The position numbers and the translations under genes are program-made. Below, piece after piece: positions 8,533 to 18,210 of a stretch of 64,000 nt of DNA (the stretch's first letter is position 1; the number at the start of each line of letters is the position of its first letter). The stretch comes from Natronoarchaeum rubrum (GTDB lineage Archaea; Halobacteriota; Halobacteria; Halobacteriales; Natronoarchaeaceae), in NCBI RefSeq assembly GCF_024494695.1, contig NZ_JANHDP010000002.1:629816-693815 (forward strand), read 5' to 3'. The notes beneath the pieces were generated by a model. It had not been told where the DNA came from, did no database searches, and saw only the letters and a list, made by a program, of their open reading frames with translations.

Positions 8533-9233
8533 GCGGCGAAACTGACGTCGAGATCGGCGACGCCGAGGCCGCCGGCGCGGTCGACGAGGCCGTCGCGGCG
8601 TTCCGCGAGGGCCGGCCGGTCTGCGTCCACGATTTCGACGACCGCGAGGGTGAGACCGACCTGATCTACCCCGCCGGCGCGATCGACGCCGACGCCGTCG
8701 CCCGGATGCGCAACGACGCCGGCGGGCTGATCTGCACGGCGTTCTCGGACGCCGTCGCGGACGCTGCGGATCTCCCGTTCCTCGCGGACGTGATCGACCA
8801 CCCCGCCGGCGAGACCGAGCACCTCGCGTACGGCGACCGCTCGTCGTTCTCGCTGACGGTCAACCACCGCGACACGTTCACCGGCGTCACCGACGACGAC
8901 CGCGCGCTGACCATCTCGGAACTGGGCGCGTTCGCCGAGCGCGCCGCCGACGGTGACGCCGTCGACGCCGCGGCGTTCGCCGACGAGTTCCGCGCCCCCG
9001 GCCACGTCCACGTGCTCCGGGCCGCCGAGGGGCTCCTCGACGAGCGCCGCGGCCACACGGAACTCGGCCTCGCGCTGGCCGACGCCGCCGACCGGCCGCC
9101 CGCCGTCGTCGTCTGCGAGATGCTCGACGACGAGACCGGCGACGCGCTCTCGACCGCCGCCGCCCGCGAGTACGCCGCCCGGAACGGGATCCCGTTCGTC
9201 GACGGCGCGGCGCTGGTCGAGCGGCTGGGATAG
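8529..9233 (+). CDS. ribB: 3,4-dihydroxy-2-butanone-4-phosphate synthase
   Basis: A 234-residue enzyme that converts ribulose-5-phosphate into the four-carbon unit of riboflavin plus formate. Seen: the acidic active-site loop [13 protein letters not shown] near residue 38 (bacterial form DDExRENEGDL), [28 protein letters not shown] and the [13 protein letters not shown] element. The length fits the stand-alone RibB. The start ATG overlaps the ribK stop, which shows translational coupling. Confidence 0.93.
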   Translation: MSGETDVEIGDAEAAGAVDEAVAAFREGRPVCVHDFDDREGETDLIYPAGAIDADAVARMRNDAGGLICTAFSDAVADAADLPFLADVIDHPAGETEHLAYGDRSSFSLTVNHRDTFTGVTDDDRALTISELGAFAERAADGDAVDAAAFADEFRAPGHVHVLRAAEGLLDERRGHTELGLALADAADRPPAVVVCEMLDDETGDALSTAAAREYAARNGIPFVDGAALVERLG

Positions 9234-9501
9234 ACTCGGCGGTTGCTCTGGTGCCGTTTTCACCGCGCTCTTGCCGTTTTCACCGTGCTCTCTTTTTGCC
9301 GGTCGTCCTACGGTTGCGGCGGCGCGCGCTCTCGCGCCCTCGTGGCGCGAGGACATTGTGCGAGGGACGGCGCCGAAGGCGCCGAGGCTGGGGAGGCGTG
9401 AGGCCGCTGTTCGGGGAGACGAAGTGGCGTTACTCGCTGCGCGGCGACGCCACTGGACGCGTCGATACCGCAAAAAAATACAGAGAGAGCGAGGTAGCCG
9501 A

Positions 9502-11478
9502 TCAGTCGTCCGCGGGAGCGGGACTGTCGCCGGACTCCTCGGCCTGCTTTTTCGTGTGTGCGAGCTTGCCACCGGCCGCGAGAATGTCGCGCTCGCGCTC
9601 GGAGGCGTCGAGCTGCGCGGTCGCCTCCCAGTCGTCGTTCACGCGGATCGTGAACTCCTCCTGGCCGGACTGGACCGCCTCGGCGACGTCGTCGACGATC
9701 TCGACGTCGTCGCCCTGCTCGATCTTCTCGTAGGTGTCCTCGTCGATGGCCAGCGGGATCAGGCCGAAGTTGAAGAGGTTCGCCTTGTGGATGCGGGCGA
9801 AGCTCTGGGCCAGCACGCCCTCGACGCCCAGATACATGGGACAGAGAGCGGCGTGCTCGCGGGAGCTACCCTGACCGTAGTTCTCGCCGGCGACGAGGAA
9901 GCCGCCGTCGGCCTCCAGCGCGCGGTCGGCGAACGTCTCGTCGATGCGCGAGAGGGTGAACTCCGAGAGCTTCGGGACGTTCGACCGGTACATCAGGATG
10001 TCCTGAGTCGCGGGGATGATGTGGTCGGTCGTGATGTTGTCGTCCATCTTCAGCAGGGTCGGGCCCTGCAGCTTGGAGTCCAGCGGGTCCTTCAGCGGCA
10101 CGTCGCCGATGTTGGGGCCCTTGACGAGTTCGTCGTCGACGGCCTCGTCGGGGCTGATGAGGTCCGTCTTGGAGGCGTCGTACTCCTCGGGGAGCTCGAT
10201 GCCGGGGGCCTCGAGGTCGTCGAGTTCATCCGACAGGTCGCGCGGGTCGACGATTTCGCCCTTGAGCGCCGCGGCGGTCGCGACTTCCGGCGAGCACAGG
10301 TAGACGTTGTCGTCCTCGATGCCCGAGCGACCCTCGAAGTTGCGGTTGAAGGTTCGCAGCGAGACCGAGTCGCTGGCGGGGACGTGGCCGATGCCGATAC
10401 AGGCACCGCACGTCGCTTCGGAGAAGTTGACGCCGGCCGCCATCATCTCGGCGACCCAGCCCTGACGGGCCAGGATCTCGGAGGCCTGCTTCGAGCCGGG
10501 GGCGACGATCATGTCGGTCTTCTTGTCGACCTCGCGGCCCTCCAGCATCTTCGCGCCGGGGAGGATGTCCTCGTAGCCGCCGTTCGTACAGGAGCCGAGG
10601 ATGACCTGGTCGACGGACTGGCCCGCGACCTCGCGGACCGGCACGACGTTGTCGGGCATCGACGGCTGGGCGATCAGCGGTTCGAGATCCGAGAGATCGA
10701 CGACGATCTCGTCGTCGTACTCGGCGTCGTCGTCGGGCTGGAGCTCGACGTACTCCTCGCCGCGGCCGACGCGCTCGAGGTAGTCCTGGGTCTGCTCGTC
10801 GGTCGGGAAGATCGACGTCGTGGCGCCCAGTTCGGTGCCCATGTTGGTGATCGTCATCCGCTCGGGCGCGGTCAGCGTCTCGACGCCCGGACCGGTGTAT
10901 TCGAGGATCTTGCCGACGCCGCCCTTGACGGAGAGGCGACGGAGCATCTCGAGGATGACGTCCTTCGCGGTGGCCCAGTCGGGCAGCTCGCCTTCGAGGC
11001 GAACGTTGACGACTTCGGGCATCTCGATGTAGTAGGGCGCGCCGCCCATCGCGACGGTGATGTCGATCCCGCCCGCGCCGATCGCGAGCTCGCCGAGCCC
11101 GCCGGGGGTCGGCGTGTGGGAGTCGCTACCCAGCAGCGTCTTGCCGGGCGCCGCGAAGTTCTCCCGGTGGACGTTGTGGCAGATGCCGTTGCCGGGGCGC
11201 GAGAAGTGCGCGCCGTAGGTGCCGGCCGCCGAGCGGAGGAAGCGGTGGTCGTCGGTATTCTTAAAGTCGAACTGATAGGTCTGATGGTCGCAGTACTGGG
11301 CGGCGAGTTCCGTCTGGACGTTGTCCAGTCCCATCGCCTCGAACTGCAGCCAGACCATCGTCCCCGTGGTGTCCTGCGTGAGGACCTGGTCGATCTCGAT
11401 GCCGATCTCCTCGCCGGTTTCCAGCTCGCCTTCGACGAGGTGGTCATCGAGAATTTTCTCTGTCAGAGTTTGTCCCAT
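9502..11478 (-). CDS. acn: Aconitate hydratase
   Basis: A 658-residue aconitase that interconverts citrate and isocitrate in the TCA cycle. The three cluster cysteines are in LGSCTNGGYED (near residue 300) and in the ATCGACIGIGHVP motif (near 365). Other landmarks are LLGSDSHTPTPGGLG (near 117), NRNFEGRSG (near 395) and GENYGQGSSREHAALCP in the C-terminal swivel domain. The length matches the shorter archaeal/mitochondrial-type AcnA. The downstream 268 bases (9234-9501) hold only GC-rich stem-loops such as GGCGCCGAAGGCGCC. Confidence 0.95.
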   Translation of the reverse strand: MGQTLTEKILDDHLVEGELETGEEIGIEIDQVLTQDTTGTMVWLQFEAMGLDNVQTELAAQYCDHQTYQFDFKNTDDHRFLRSAAGTYGAHFSRPGNGICHNVHRENFAAPGKTLLGSDSHTPTPGGLGELAIGAGGIDITVAMGGAPYYIEMPEVVNVRLEGELPDWATAKDVILEMLRRLSVKGGVGKILEYTGPGVETLTAPERMTITNMGTELGATTSIFPTDEQTQDYLERVGRGEEYVELQPDDDAEYDDEIVVDLSDLEPLIAQPSMPDNVVPVREVAGQSVDQVILGSCTNGGYEDILPGAKMLEGREVDKKTDMIVAPGSKQASEILARQGWVAEMMAAGVNFSEATCGACIGIGHVPASDSVSLRTFNRNFEGRSGIEDDNVYLCSPEVATAAALKGEIVDPRDLSDELDDLEAPGIELPEEYDASKTDLISPDEAVDDELVKGPNIGDVPLKDPLDSKLQGPTLLKMDDNITTDHIIPATQDILMYRSNVPKLSEFTLSRIDETFADRALEADGGFLVAGENYGQGSSREHAALCPMYLGVEGVLAQSFARIHKANLFNFGLIPLAIDEDTYEKIEQGDDVEIVDDVAEAVQSGQEEFTIRVNDDWEATAQLDASERERDILAAGGKLAHTKKQAEESGDSPAPADD

Positions 11479-11612
11479 AGCGGCCGGATATCGTCTTTCC
11501 TCGGATATAAATCCCGCGAGTCCCTCCTGTACGACCGTTCAGAATCCCCGCCATCGTGGCGGTCTTTAAGTTAAAGAGCTGCGAAGGATACGTACGTTCG
11601 TACGCATCCATC

Positions 11613-13367
11613 TTAACCCTGAGATTGTTCACCGAGGAGGGCGTTCGATCCGGCGTCGCGGTCGCCCGCAGCGACGTCAGACTGCGCCGCGGCGGCGTCC
11701 GGACGTCTCGTCGCGGCCGGACGCCGCGTCGGGACCCGAAGCACGACCGTCGTTCCGTCACAGTCCTCGCACTCGAACGACAGGGTGGCGTCCAGCCGCC
11801 GGGCGCCCCACTTGACGAGCCAGAGCCCCACGCCGCTGGCGTGTCTGAGCGACGTCTCCCGGCCGTCGAGGATCGCCTGTCGATCCTGCTCGGGGATGCC
11901 GCAGCCGTCGTCCTCGATCGCGATCTCGACGCCGTCGTCGCGGTCGTCGACGACGATGCGGACCTCGTCGCCGCCGTGCTCGATGGCGTTTCCGACCAGT
12001 TCGACGACGACGTCTTCGAGCACGTCGGGATTCGTTCGGATCCGCACGTCCCCGCTGACCGACAGCGAGAGTTCCGTCTCCGGACTGTCCGCCCGAATCG
12101 TCTCGACGACGGCGTCGAGAACGCCGCCGACGTCAGTGTCGATCAGATCGGGCTCGGTTCCGGGCGCAAGCTCCTCGATACGACGCATCTTGTCCGCGAC
12201 CGACAGCAGATCCCCCGTGCTCTCCTTGATCCGGGAAATCCGGTGTGCCGTGACCTCGGGCACCTCGCGTTCGAGCAGGTTGGCCTGTCCCTCGACGACG
12301 TTCAGCTCGTTCCGGAGGTTGTGCCGCAACAGTCGCTGGAGCACCTGCAGTCGCTGACGGTGCTGCTCGACCGTCGTGACGTCCCGGCACAGCAGCGTCC
12401 GTCCGATCGACCGGCCGAAGTCGTCGGTGACCGGCGACGAGGAGACGTCGATCCGCCGACGATCGTCGGTCGAGTACGACGCCGGAAGCGCCGAGAGCGC
12501 CGGGAACGCGTCCCCGACGACGTCGCGGAGCGGAACGCCTCGGACCTCCCGGTTGGCACAGTCGAGCACCGTCTCGGCGGCGGGATTGATCCGGACGATC
12601 TCGTCGGCGGCGTTGAGCACCACGACGCCCTCCTCCAGATCGTCGAGTGCGGACTGCTCGCCGATGCGTCGGGTCGCCGGAGAGACCGACAGCAGCTCGT
12701 GCGAAAAGAGCGCGTAGCCGAAGGCCAGCGCCGAGAGCGGGAACGCGAACGGCGTCGGGTTGACCGGAATCTTCGACAGCACGCCGAGGCTGACGAGCAA
12801 CCCGGTGACGATACAGGCGCTCGCGCCGGTTAGCAGCGCGAGCGTCTGGGCCATCTCGACGCTGGACGAGAGGAGATGCCAGACCAGCACGACCAGTCCC
12901 GCGAGAAACAGCGCGAAGATGAACACCAGAACGCCGGTTCCCCAGGGCCCAATCGTTAGCTCGGCAACGGCGAGCCCGTGGTCGGTGTACGTCGTCGCGT
13001 CGCGCACGGCGACGCCGCCGGGGTTCGCCGCGAGGACGGGGAGCGACATCGCCGGAAACGCGAGCAGCCCTGCGACGCGCGCCAGAGACAGCGTCCCTCT
13101 GCCCGTGTACGCGAGGATGAACCCCAGCCAGGCGACGCTCATCACCGACCCCAGCCACAGGAGCGCCACTTCGACCGCGGCGGCGTACTCGACCGGAAGC
13201 ACCGCGCCGGCGACGACCAGCAGCGTCCAGACCGACTGCAGCGCGAGCAGCGCGATGAACCAGTCGACGCCCGCTTCGCGGCGGCGCATCGCGGCGTACG
13301 CCGCGAACGCTCCGGCGATTCCCGCCGAACACAGCAGCGCGAGTACGAACCCCCAGGCGGGAATCAT
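11613..13367 (-). CDS. Membrane sensor histidine kinase (7TM sensor, PAS, HisKA, HATPase)
   Basis: A 584-residue protein. About seven hydrophobic segments fill residues 1-225, as in the haloarchaeal histidine kinase N-terminal 7TM family. A PAS domain at about 230-335 includes VVLNAADEIVRINPAAE. The phosphoacceptor is in LLRHNLRNELNVVEG (near residue 350). The ATPase has LVGNAIEHG (N box), EDDGCGIP (G1) and SGVGLWLVKW (G2). No response regulator is adjacent, so it is an orphan kinase. The C-terminal 45 residues are low complexity (Ala, Asp, Gln). The stimulus is unknown. Confidence 0.9.
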   Translation of the reverse strand: MIPAWGFVLALLCSAGIAGAFAAYAAMRRREAGVDWFIALLALQSVWTLLVVAGAVLPVEYAAAVEVALLWLGSVMSVAWLGFILAYTGRGTLSLARVAGLLAFPAMSLPVLAANPGGVAVRDATTYTDHGLAVAELTIGPWGTGVLVFIFALFLAGLVVLVWHLLSSSVEMAQTLALLTGASACIVTGLLVSLGVLSKIPVNPTPFAFPLSALAFGYALFSHELLSVSPATRRIGEQSALDDLEEGVVVLNAADEIVRINPAAETVLDCANREVRGVPLRDVVGDAFPALSALPASYSTDDRRRIDVSSSPVTDDFGRSIGRTLLCRDVTTVEQHRQRLQVLQRLLRHNLRNELNVVEGQANLLEREVPEVTAHRISRIKESTGDLLSVADKMRRIEELAPGTEPDLIDTDVGGVLDAVVETIRADSPETELSLSVSGDVRIRTNPDVLEDVVVELVGNAIEHGGDEVRIVVDDRDDGVEIAIEDDGCGIPEQDRQAILDGRETSLRHASGVGLWLVKWGARRLDATLSFECEDCDGTTVVLRVPTRRPAATRRPDAAAAQSDVAAGDRDAGSNALLGEQSQG

Positions 13368-13554
13368 AGTTTACGAGACGGACTCTAGTATACAATGATT
13401 CGACTTTACTCTTACGTAAAAATAGTACGAAATTAGTTGTAAGGCGTGGCACCATCGCTAAGCGCCACGGTAGCGCGCCGTCAGCTTCGAGACCGTCGTT
13501 CGGAGCGCGTGGCGGTCCGAAACTGTCTTGCCGACCGGGCGACCTCGTGCTCGC

Positions 13555-14076
13555 ATGTTCCGATCCGGCGCGTTCGTCGCGGAGCACGTGTCGCCGCTCG
13601 ACGCCGAGCAGGTCCAGCCCAACGGCGTCGATCTCACGGTCGAGGCCGTCTTCGAGCAGGTCGAAGCGGGACGGATTTCCCGCGACGGCAAGCGCATCGG
13701 CGAGCGGCGCGAGCTCGACCCAGAGAACGCCGACGAACGGAGCTCGTCGAGCCCGCAGGCTCGCGAGGACGCCGCGGCGTCGGCGCCGACCTACCGGCTC
13801 GAACCGGGCGGCTACGTCGCCCGCTACGGCGAGACGATCTCGATCCCGGAGGGTCACGTCGGGTTCGTCCTCCCGCGATCCTCGCTGATGCGTAACTCCG
13901 CGATGCTCCACACGGCGGTCTGGGACGCCGGCTACACGGGCCGCGGCGAGGGGCTGCTGGAGGTCAACCACGATCTCGAACTGGAGCGCGGCGCCCGCAT
14001 CGCCCAGCTCGTGTTCGCGCGGGCGGACCACGAGGACACCTACGACGGCTCCTACCAGGGCGAAAATCTGGAGTAA
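13555..14076 (+). CDS. dcd: dCTP deaminase / dUTPase-family protein
   Basis: A 173-residue protein of the dUTPase/dCTP deaminase fold. Key segments are QPNGVDLTVE at residue 22, GFVLPRSSLMRNS (nucleotide-binding PRSSLxR) and AVWDAGYTGRGEGLLEV with the conserved glycine-rich barrel motif. It limits dUTP or makes dUMP precursors for thymidylate. The ATG at 13555 is chosen because the upstream TTG extension is not conserved-looking. An acidic insert near residues 50-75 (rich in Ser, Ala and Glu) is longer than in bacterial Dcd. Confidence 0.85.
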   Translation: MFRSGAFVAEHVSPLDAEQVQPNGVDLTVEAVFEQVEAGRISRDGKRIGERRELDPENADERSSSSPQAREDAAASAPTYRLEPGGYVARYGETISIPEGHVGFVLPRSSLMRNSAMLHTAVWDAGYTGRGEGLLEVNHDLELERGARIAQLVFARADHEDTYDGSYQGENLE

Positions 14077-14281
14077 GTCGGTCCCACTGTGCCGTGCTGG
14101 CAAAACGGAAGCGGCCACGGTACGGCCCCCACGAACCACGTAGGGCGAGGTAACCCCACGTTACCGTCGCGTAATGCACATTCAAAACGCCTGTAGAACC
14201 CTCCAAACGCTCCGGTGCAGCGTGAACGGTTCTCGGTGTTCAAGGCGGGCCCTCGCTAGTGGATCGAACGCAGGTCACTCT

Positions 14282-14569
14282 ATGAGCCAAAAAATGCGAG
14301 GACAAGAGTCAGACGTAGCGGCGGAGACCGGAACGGACTTCGCGCTGTTCGCATCGGTCGTGTCGGTCGCGATGTCGTTGTACGCCTTCTTCGGGCGAGG
14401 CGACCGGGAGCTGGGAATCTTCGTCGGGCTGTGGGCGCCGACGATCCTCACGCTCGCGAACCACTTCAAGCAGCGCCAGTTCGAACAGCGCCTCAAGATG
14501 ATCCCGATCGCGCCCTCGGCGTCGAACGTCCGAGAGACGATCGAGGACCTGCTGAGCTCGAGCCAGTAG
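14282..14569 (+). CDS. Small membrane protein of unknown function
   Basis: A 95-residue protein with two hydrophobic segments near residues 20-36 (FALFASVVSVAMSLYAFF) and 45-58 (IFVGLWAPTILTLA), then a basic/amphipathic tail with FKQRQFEQRLKM. The ATG at 14282 directly follows a region without coding character. No family is recognised. A T run (catttttcgg, from 14587) after the gene may end transcription. Confidence 0.6.
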   Translation: MSQKMRGQESDVAAETGTDFALFASVVSVAMSLYAFFGRGDRELGIFVGLWAPTILTLANHFKQRQFEQRLKMIPIAPSASNVRETIEDLLSSSQ

Positions 14570-14646
14570 ATCGGTCGTCACTGCAGCCATTTTTCGGAGC
14601 GCTCCCGTCCGAGTAGCGGCGCCCGTCAATCGGCTCGGCCGATCGC

Positions 14647-15402
14647 TCAGTCGCCGGTCCGGCCCGCGGGATCGAGCGCTGCGGCGTCGAGGTCGTACTG
14701 GCGAATCGCGCCGACGATGGCGTAGACGACGGGCGTGTCGAGGACGGCGATCGCCAGCTTCAGCAGGTACTGGCCGACGATCAGCGACGCGAGCAGGCCG
14801 ATTCCGGGGACGTCGCCGTTGCCCAGAATCGCCGGCGCGATCGCGAAGCCGACGGTGACGAAGATCACGGTGTCGATCGCCTGACTTGACGCGGTCGAGC
14901 CGATGTTGCGGAGCCAGAGGTGGTCGCCGTCGGTGTACTCCCGGAGCCGATGGAAGACGAGCACGTCCCAGTTCTGGCTGACGACGTACGCCAGCAGGCT
15001 CGCGATCACGATGTTCGTGCTCGCGCCCAGCACCGTCGCGAACGTGTCGGCGGCGACCTGGGAGGTCGGAGCGACCGGCGCGGCGATCGTCGACCAGACC
15101 AGCGCCAGCAGCACGAAGTTCATCGCGAAGCCGACGTTGACCATCACCTGCGCGGCCCGCCGGCCGTACAGCTCGGCGTAGCAGTCGCTCGCCAGGAACG
15201 TGACGGCGTAGGCCAGCGCGGCGCCGGGCAACGCGAGCTGGGCGCCGACGACCGGCAACTCGAAGGGCAGCGAGAACCCCAGAATCTTCGAGGCGGTCAG
15301 CTGTGCGGTCACCAGCGCGGTCACGAAGAGGCCGATCAGCGTCACCTGCCCGATCGTCGGCGTCGCCGCGGCGCGTGTGCTGTCGCGTGTCATCTCTGTC
15401 AT
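14647..15402 (-). CDS. Queuosine/archaeosine precursor transporter (YhhQ/QPTR family)
   Basis: A 251-residue membrane protein with about six to seven helices. Family landmarks: LTASKILGFSLPF, FLASDCYAELYGRRAAQVMV (conserved D-x-YaEhYG), VSQNWDVLVFHRLRE, and LWLRNIGSTASSQAIDTVIF, which contains the conserved R-N-ixST-x-ixQ-xDT signature. YhhQ imports preQ0/preQ1 in bacteria; in archaea salvage of preQ0 for archaeosine in tRNA is the likely use (inference). Start at 15402, with a second possible ATG four codons later. Confidence 0.88.
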   Translation of the reverse strand: MTEMTRDSTRAAATPTIGQVTLIGLFVTALVTAQLTASKILGFSLPFELPVVGAQLALPGAALAYAVTFLASDCYAELYGRRAAQVMVNVGFAMNFVLLALVWSTIAAPVAPTSQVAADTFATVLGASTNIVIASLLAYVVSQNWDVLVFHRLREYTDGDHLWLRNIGSTASSQAIDTVIFVTVGFAIAPAILGNGDVPGIGLLASLIVGQYLLKLAIAVLDTPVVYAIVGAIRQYDLDAAALDPAGRTGD

Positions 15403-15523
15403 CGACCAGTCGTGGCGGGATGAAGTTGGTTTCTACTCGCGACCGCGCTGACCGAGGACCCTCCGTGACGTTCCTCTGAGGTGACAAGACATATGCTTCG
15501 CGAATGAAAAATTCGCGGACGAA

Positions 15524-16255
15524 ATGGCCGACGCCGCCCGCACCCTCCGCCAGTTCCTCCTGTCGCCGAGAGCGTTCTTCGAGGAGCGACCGCCCGCCCG
15601 AACGCTGCCGATCGCGGCGGGACTCGTCGTGCTGCTCGCCGCCTGTCTCACCGCCGGTATTCTGGCCCTCGAAGTGCTCATCGAAGGCGCGATCGACGCG
15701 ACGGTCACGATGGACAACCCCGATCGGCCGCCCGAACCGTTCTGTGACGGGCAGTTCGGGGAGTCCGGGTCGTTCGACGACGGCTGCGACGAGCCCAGAA
15801 CGATCGAGCGCGACGCCGGAACGCTGGTCGCGGAGGCGATGCGGAGATTCCTCTGGATCGGGATGGTCGGCCCGTTCGTCATGTGGTTCCTCGGCGGCGT
15901 GGTGCTGTTCGGCGTCGGGCGGCTCGCCGGCGGCGATCCGTCACTCGGCGGGACGTTCGCGCTCGCGGGCTGGGCGACGGTGCCGGAAATCGCCAGGCTC
16001 GCCGTCGGAATCGGCGGCCTGTGGCTCGTACTGTCGAACACGACGATCACCAACGTCGATCAGGGCTCCGCTGCACTGGAAGCGGCACTGGCGCCGGTCT
16101 CGCCGTGGCTGACGCTGGCGTCGCTGCTGGCGATCGGCTGGCAGTGGCAGATCCTCACCGCCGGACTCGCCGAGGACGCCGATCTCTCGCGGGCGGCGTC
16201 CGGCGTCGCTGTTGGGGTTCCGCTTGCGATCTTCGGACTCCTTTACCTCCTGTAG
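15524..16255 (+). CDS. YIP1-family membrane protein
   Basis: A 243-residue protein. It opens with a soluble RQFLLSPRAFFEERPPART motif typical of Yip1-domain proteins. Five hydrophobic segments follow (near 30-50, 112-135, 140-165, 190-205 and 222-243). A loop at 70-100 is cysteine-containing (FCDGQFGE, DGCDEP). Function unknown. It is monocistronic or the first gene before the phosphoesterase at 16306. Confidence 0.75.
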   Translation: MADAARTLRQFLLSPRAFFEERPPARTLPIAAGLVVLLAACLTAGILALEVLIEGAIDATVTMDNPDRPPEPFCDGQFGESGSFDDGCDEPRTIERDAGTLVAEAMRRFLWIGMVGPFVMWFLGGVVLFGVGRLAGGDPSLGGTFALAGWATVPEIARLAVGIGGLWLVLSNTTITNVDQGSAALEAALAPVSPWLTLASLLAIGWQWQILTAGLAEDADLSRAASGVAVGVPLAIFGLLYLL

Positions 16256-16305
16256 CTCACGGTCGAGCGGAACTACTGTATGGCCTTCGCCCGTTGCCCT
16301 CGACT

Positions 16306-16809
16306 ATGCTCGTAGGCGTCATCTCCGACACGCACGACAACGTCGCGGCGGTCGACCGAGCGGTCGAGATCTTCGAGGACGCGGGCGTCGACGCCGTCGT
16401 TCACTGCGGCGACGTGATCGCCCCGCCGGTGGTCCCCCACTTCGACGGGCTGGAAGTCCACGCCGTGCTGGGCAACAACGACGGCGAACTCGACGGGCTG
16501 GAGTCGGCGTTCCGCGCGCTCGGCAACGGCAGCGAACTGCACGGCCGGTTCGCGGATCTCGACCTCGGCAGCGCGCGCTTCGCCGTGCTGCACGGCGAGG
16601 ACACCGACGACGTCGAGGCGCACGCCCGGTCCGGCGAGTACGACTACGTCTGCTACGGCCACCACCACGTCGCCGAGGAGCGCGACGTCGAGGGAACAAC
16701 GGTGCTCAACCCCGGCGCGCACTTCCCGGACGTCCCCGACGAACAACACAGCGTCGCGCTGGTCGACACTGAGAGCGACGAGGTGGAGTTCCGCGACGTC
16801 GACGCCTGA
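16306..16809 (+). CDS. Metallophosphoesterase, YfcE/MJ0936 type
   Basis: A 167-residue phosphodiesterase of the small calcineurin-like group. Metal ligands are seen in GVISDTHDN (Asp8, His10), VVHCGDVI (Asp36), VLGNNDGE (Asn59), VLHGED and CYGHHHVAEE. YfcE-like enzymes split model phosphodiesters and possibly 2',3'-cyclic nucleotides; the natural substrate is unknown. The ATG at 16306 starts directly with beta-1. Confidence 0.9.
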   Translation: MLVGVISDTHDNVAAVDRAVEIFEDAGVDAVVHCGDVIAPPVVPHFDGLEVHAVLGNNDGELDGLESAFRALGNGSELHGRFADLDLGSARFAVLHGEDTDDVEAHARSGEYDYVCYGHHHVAEERDVEGTTVLNPGAHFPDVPDEQHSVALVDTESDEVEFRDVDA

Positions 16810-16869
16810 TCACCACCGACGACGAGGAAACGCAAAAGCTCAACTCGCCGGCGCGCGAGCGATTCGCGC

Positions 16870-17574
16870 ATGGACAAGCAGGAGCTTCGCGACCGCGTCT
16901 GGGACGAGTTGGAGGACAGCGGCGAGGCCCGGTTTCCGTACCCGCCTCACGGAAGAATTCCCAACTTTGCGGGCGCGGACGCCGCCGCCGATCGGCTCGC
17001 CGAGACGGACGCCTGGCGATCGGCCGACGCCATCAAATCCAACCCCGACGCGCCCCAGCTTCCGGTCCGGCGCGCGGCGCTGCGAGCCGGAAAGACGGTG
17101 TACATGGCGGTCCCGCGGCTTCGCGACGAGGAGTGTTTCCTCCGGCTCGATCCCGCGGCGATCGACGACATCGACCACGCGACGACGATCGGCGGCTCGG
17201 CCGAGGTCGGCGTGCAGGTCCGCCCGGAAGCGATGCCGCCGATCGACCTGATCGTCGCCGGCAGCGTCGCCGTCACCGAGGCGGGCGCCCGCGTCGGCAA
17301 GGGCGAGGGGTACAGCGATCTGGAGTACGGCGTCCTGCAGGCGTTCGATCTCGTAGGCGAGTCGACGACCGTCGCGACGACCGTCCACGAGCGCCAGGTC
17401 GTCGCCGAGGACGTACCGGTCGACGCCCACGACGTGCCCCTCGATCTGGTGGTGACGCCCGAGCGAACGATCGAGACGGAGACGCCTCACGACCGGCCGG
17501 CGGGACTCGACTGGACAGTCCTGTCCAAGGAGCGGATCGAAGAGATTCCCGTGCTGGCGTCGTTGCGACCGTAG
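16870..17574 (+). CDS. 5-formyltetrahydrofolate cyclo-ligase family protein
   Basis: A 234-residue protein. The signature VGKGEGYSDLEYGVL near residues 143-157 matches the ATP/folate site of 5-formyl-THF cyclo-ligase. The substrate-binding region KSNPDAPQLPVRRAAL is also present. The enzyme recycles 5-formyl-THF to 5,10-methenyl-THF. The C-terminal TPERTIETETP segment is typical of haloarchaeal members. It starts at the ATG at 16870, 60 bases after the phosphoesterase. Confidence 0.88.
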   Translation: MDKQELRDRVWDELEDSGEARFPYPPHGRIPNFAGADAAADRLAETDAWRSADAIKSNPDAPQLPVRRAALRAGKTVYMAVPRLRDEECFLRLDPAAIDDIDHATTIGGSAEVGVQVRPEAMPPIDLIVAGSVAVTEAGARVGKGEGYSDLEYGVLQAFDLVGESTTVATTVHERQVVAEDVPVDAHDVPLDLVVTPERTIETETPHDRPAGLDWTVLSKERIEEIPVLASLRP

Positions 17575-17598
17575 CTAGTTCGTCTGGGCGGCTGCGAC

Positions 17599-18117
17599 CT
17601 ACGGCTCCCACTCCGAGGCTAACAGTCCGTAGAGGGACGCGTCGACCCGTTCGCCGTCGACGAAGTAGTGTGCTCGCAGGCGCCCCTCGCGTTCGAAGCC
17701 GATGCGTTCGAGGATCGCCCGCGAGGCGTCGTTCGTCTCGAAGACTCGCGCCGATATCTTCCGCAAGCCCCGCTCGCGGATGGCGTAGCGCACCGCGAGT
17801 TCGGCCGCGCGAGTGCCGTAGCCGACGCCGCGCTCGTCGGGGTGAATCCAGTAGCCCAGTTCGGCCCGATCGGCGACGTCGTCGATATCGAACAGCCAGA
17901 CGAACCCGACCGGACCGTCGGACGTGCAGGGGAGAAATGAGATCACGTCGTCGCCGTCGAGCCAGTCGTCGAGGTCGTCCGCCGCCATCGGCTCGGTGCC
18001 GGCGATCCCGTGGCGGACGTCCGGCGCGTTGAACTGTCGGCGGAGGAACTCGTGGTCGTCCGGCTCGACGGTGCGGAGCGAGAGTCGGTCGCCGCGGAGG
18101 AACACTGGACCGGGCAT
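17599..18117 (-). CDS. GNAT-family N-acetyltransferase (RimJ/RimL type)
   Basis: A 172-residue protein. It starts FLRGDRLSLRTVEPDDHEFL, has AELGYWIHPDERGVGYGTRAAE as the acetyl-CoA binding motif A (normally Q/RxxGxG/A; here RGVGYGTRA) and FETNDASRAILERIGFEREG as motif B. It resembles RimJ-type acetylases of ribosomal-protein or other N-termini; the target is not predictable. The ATG at 18117 fits the family start; the upstream frame to 18147 does not. Confidence 0.87.
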   Translation of the reverse strand: MPGPVFLRGDRLSLRTVEPDDHEFLRRQFNAPDVRHGIAGTEPMAADDLDDWLDGDDVISFLPCTSDGPVGFVWLFDIDDVADRAELGYWIHPDERGVGYGTRAAELAVRYAIRERGLRKISARVFETNDASRAILERIGFEREGRLRAHYFVDGERVDASLYGLLASEWEP

Positions 18118-18210
18118 AGGCGGGCCGACACACGCTCGGCGTATCAACGTTCGGACCGATCAGCCCCGGGAGTCGAAACGGGTTTCCACTGCGATGGGAG
18201 AGATGTGCCT

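Noticed and set aside
13501..14282. tRNA-like pieces around the dCTP deaminase gene and in the gap at 14080-14280
   Set aside because: No pairing of acceptor, anticodon and T arms could be built.
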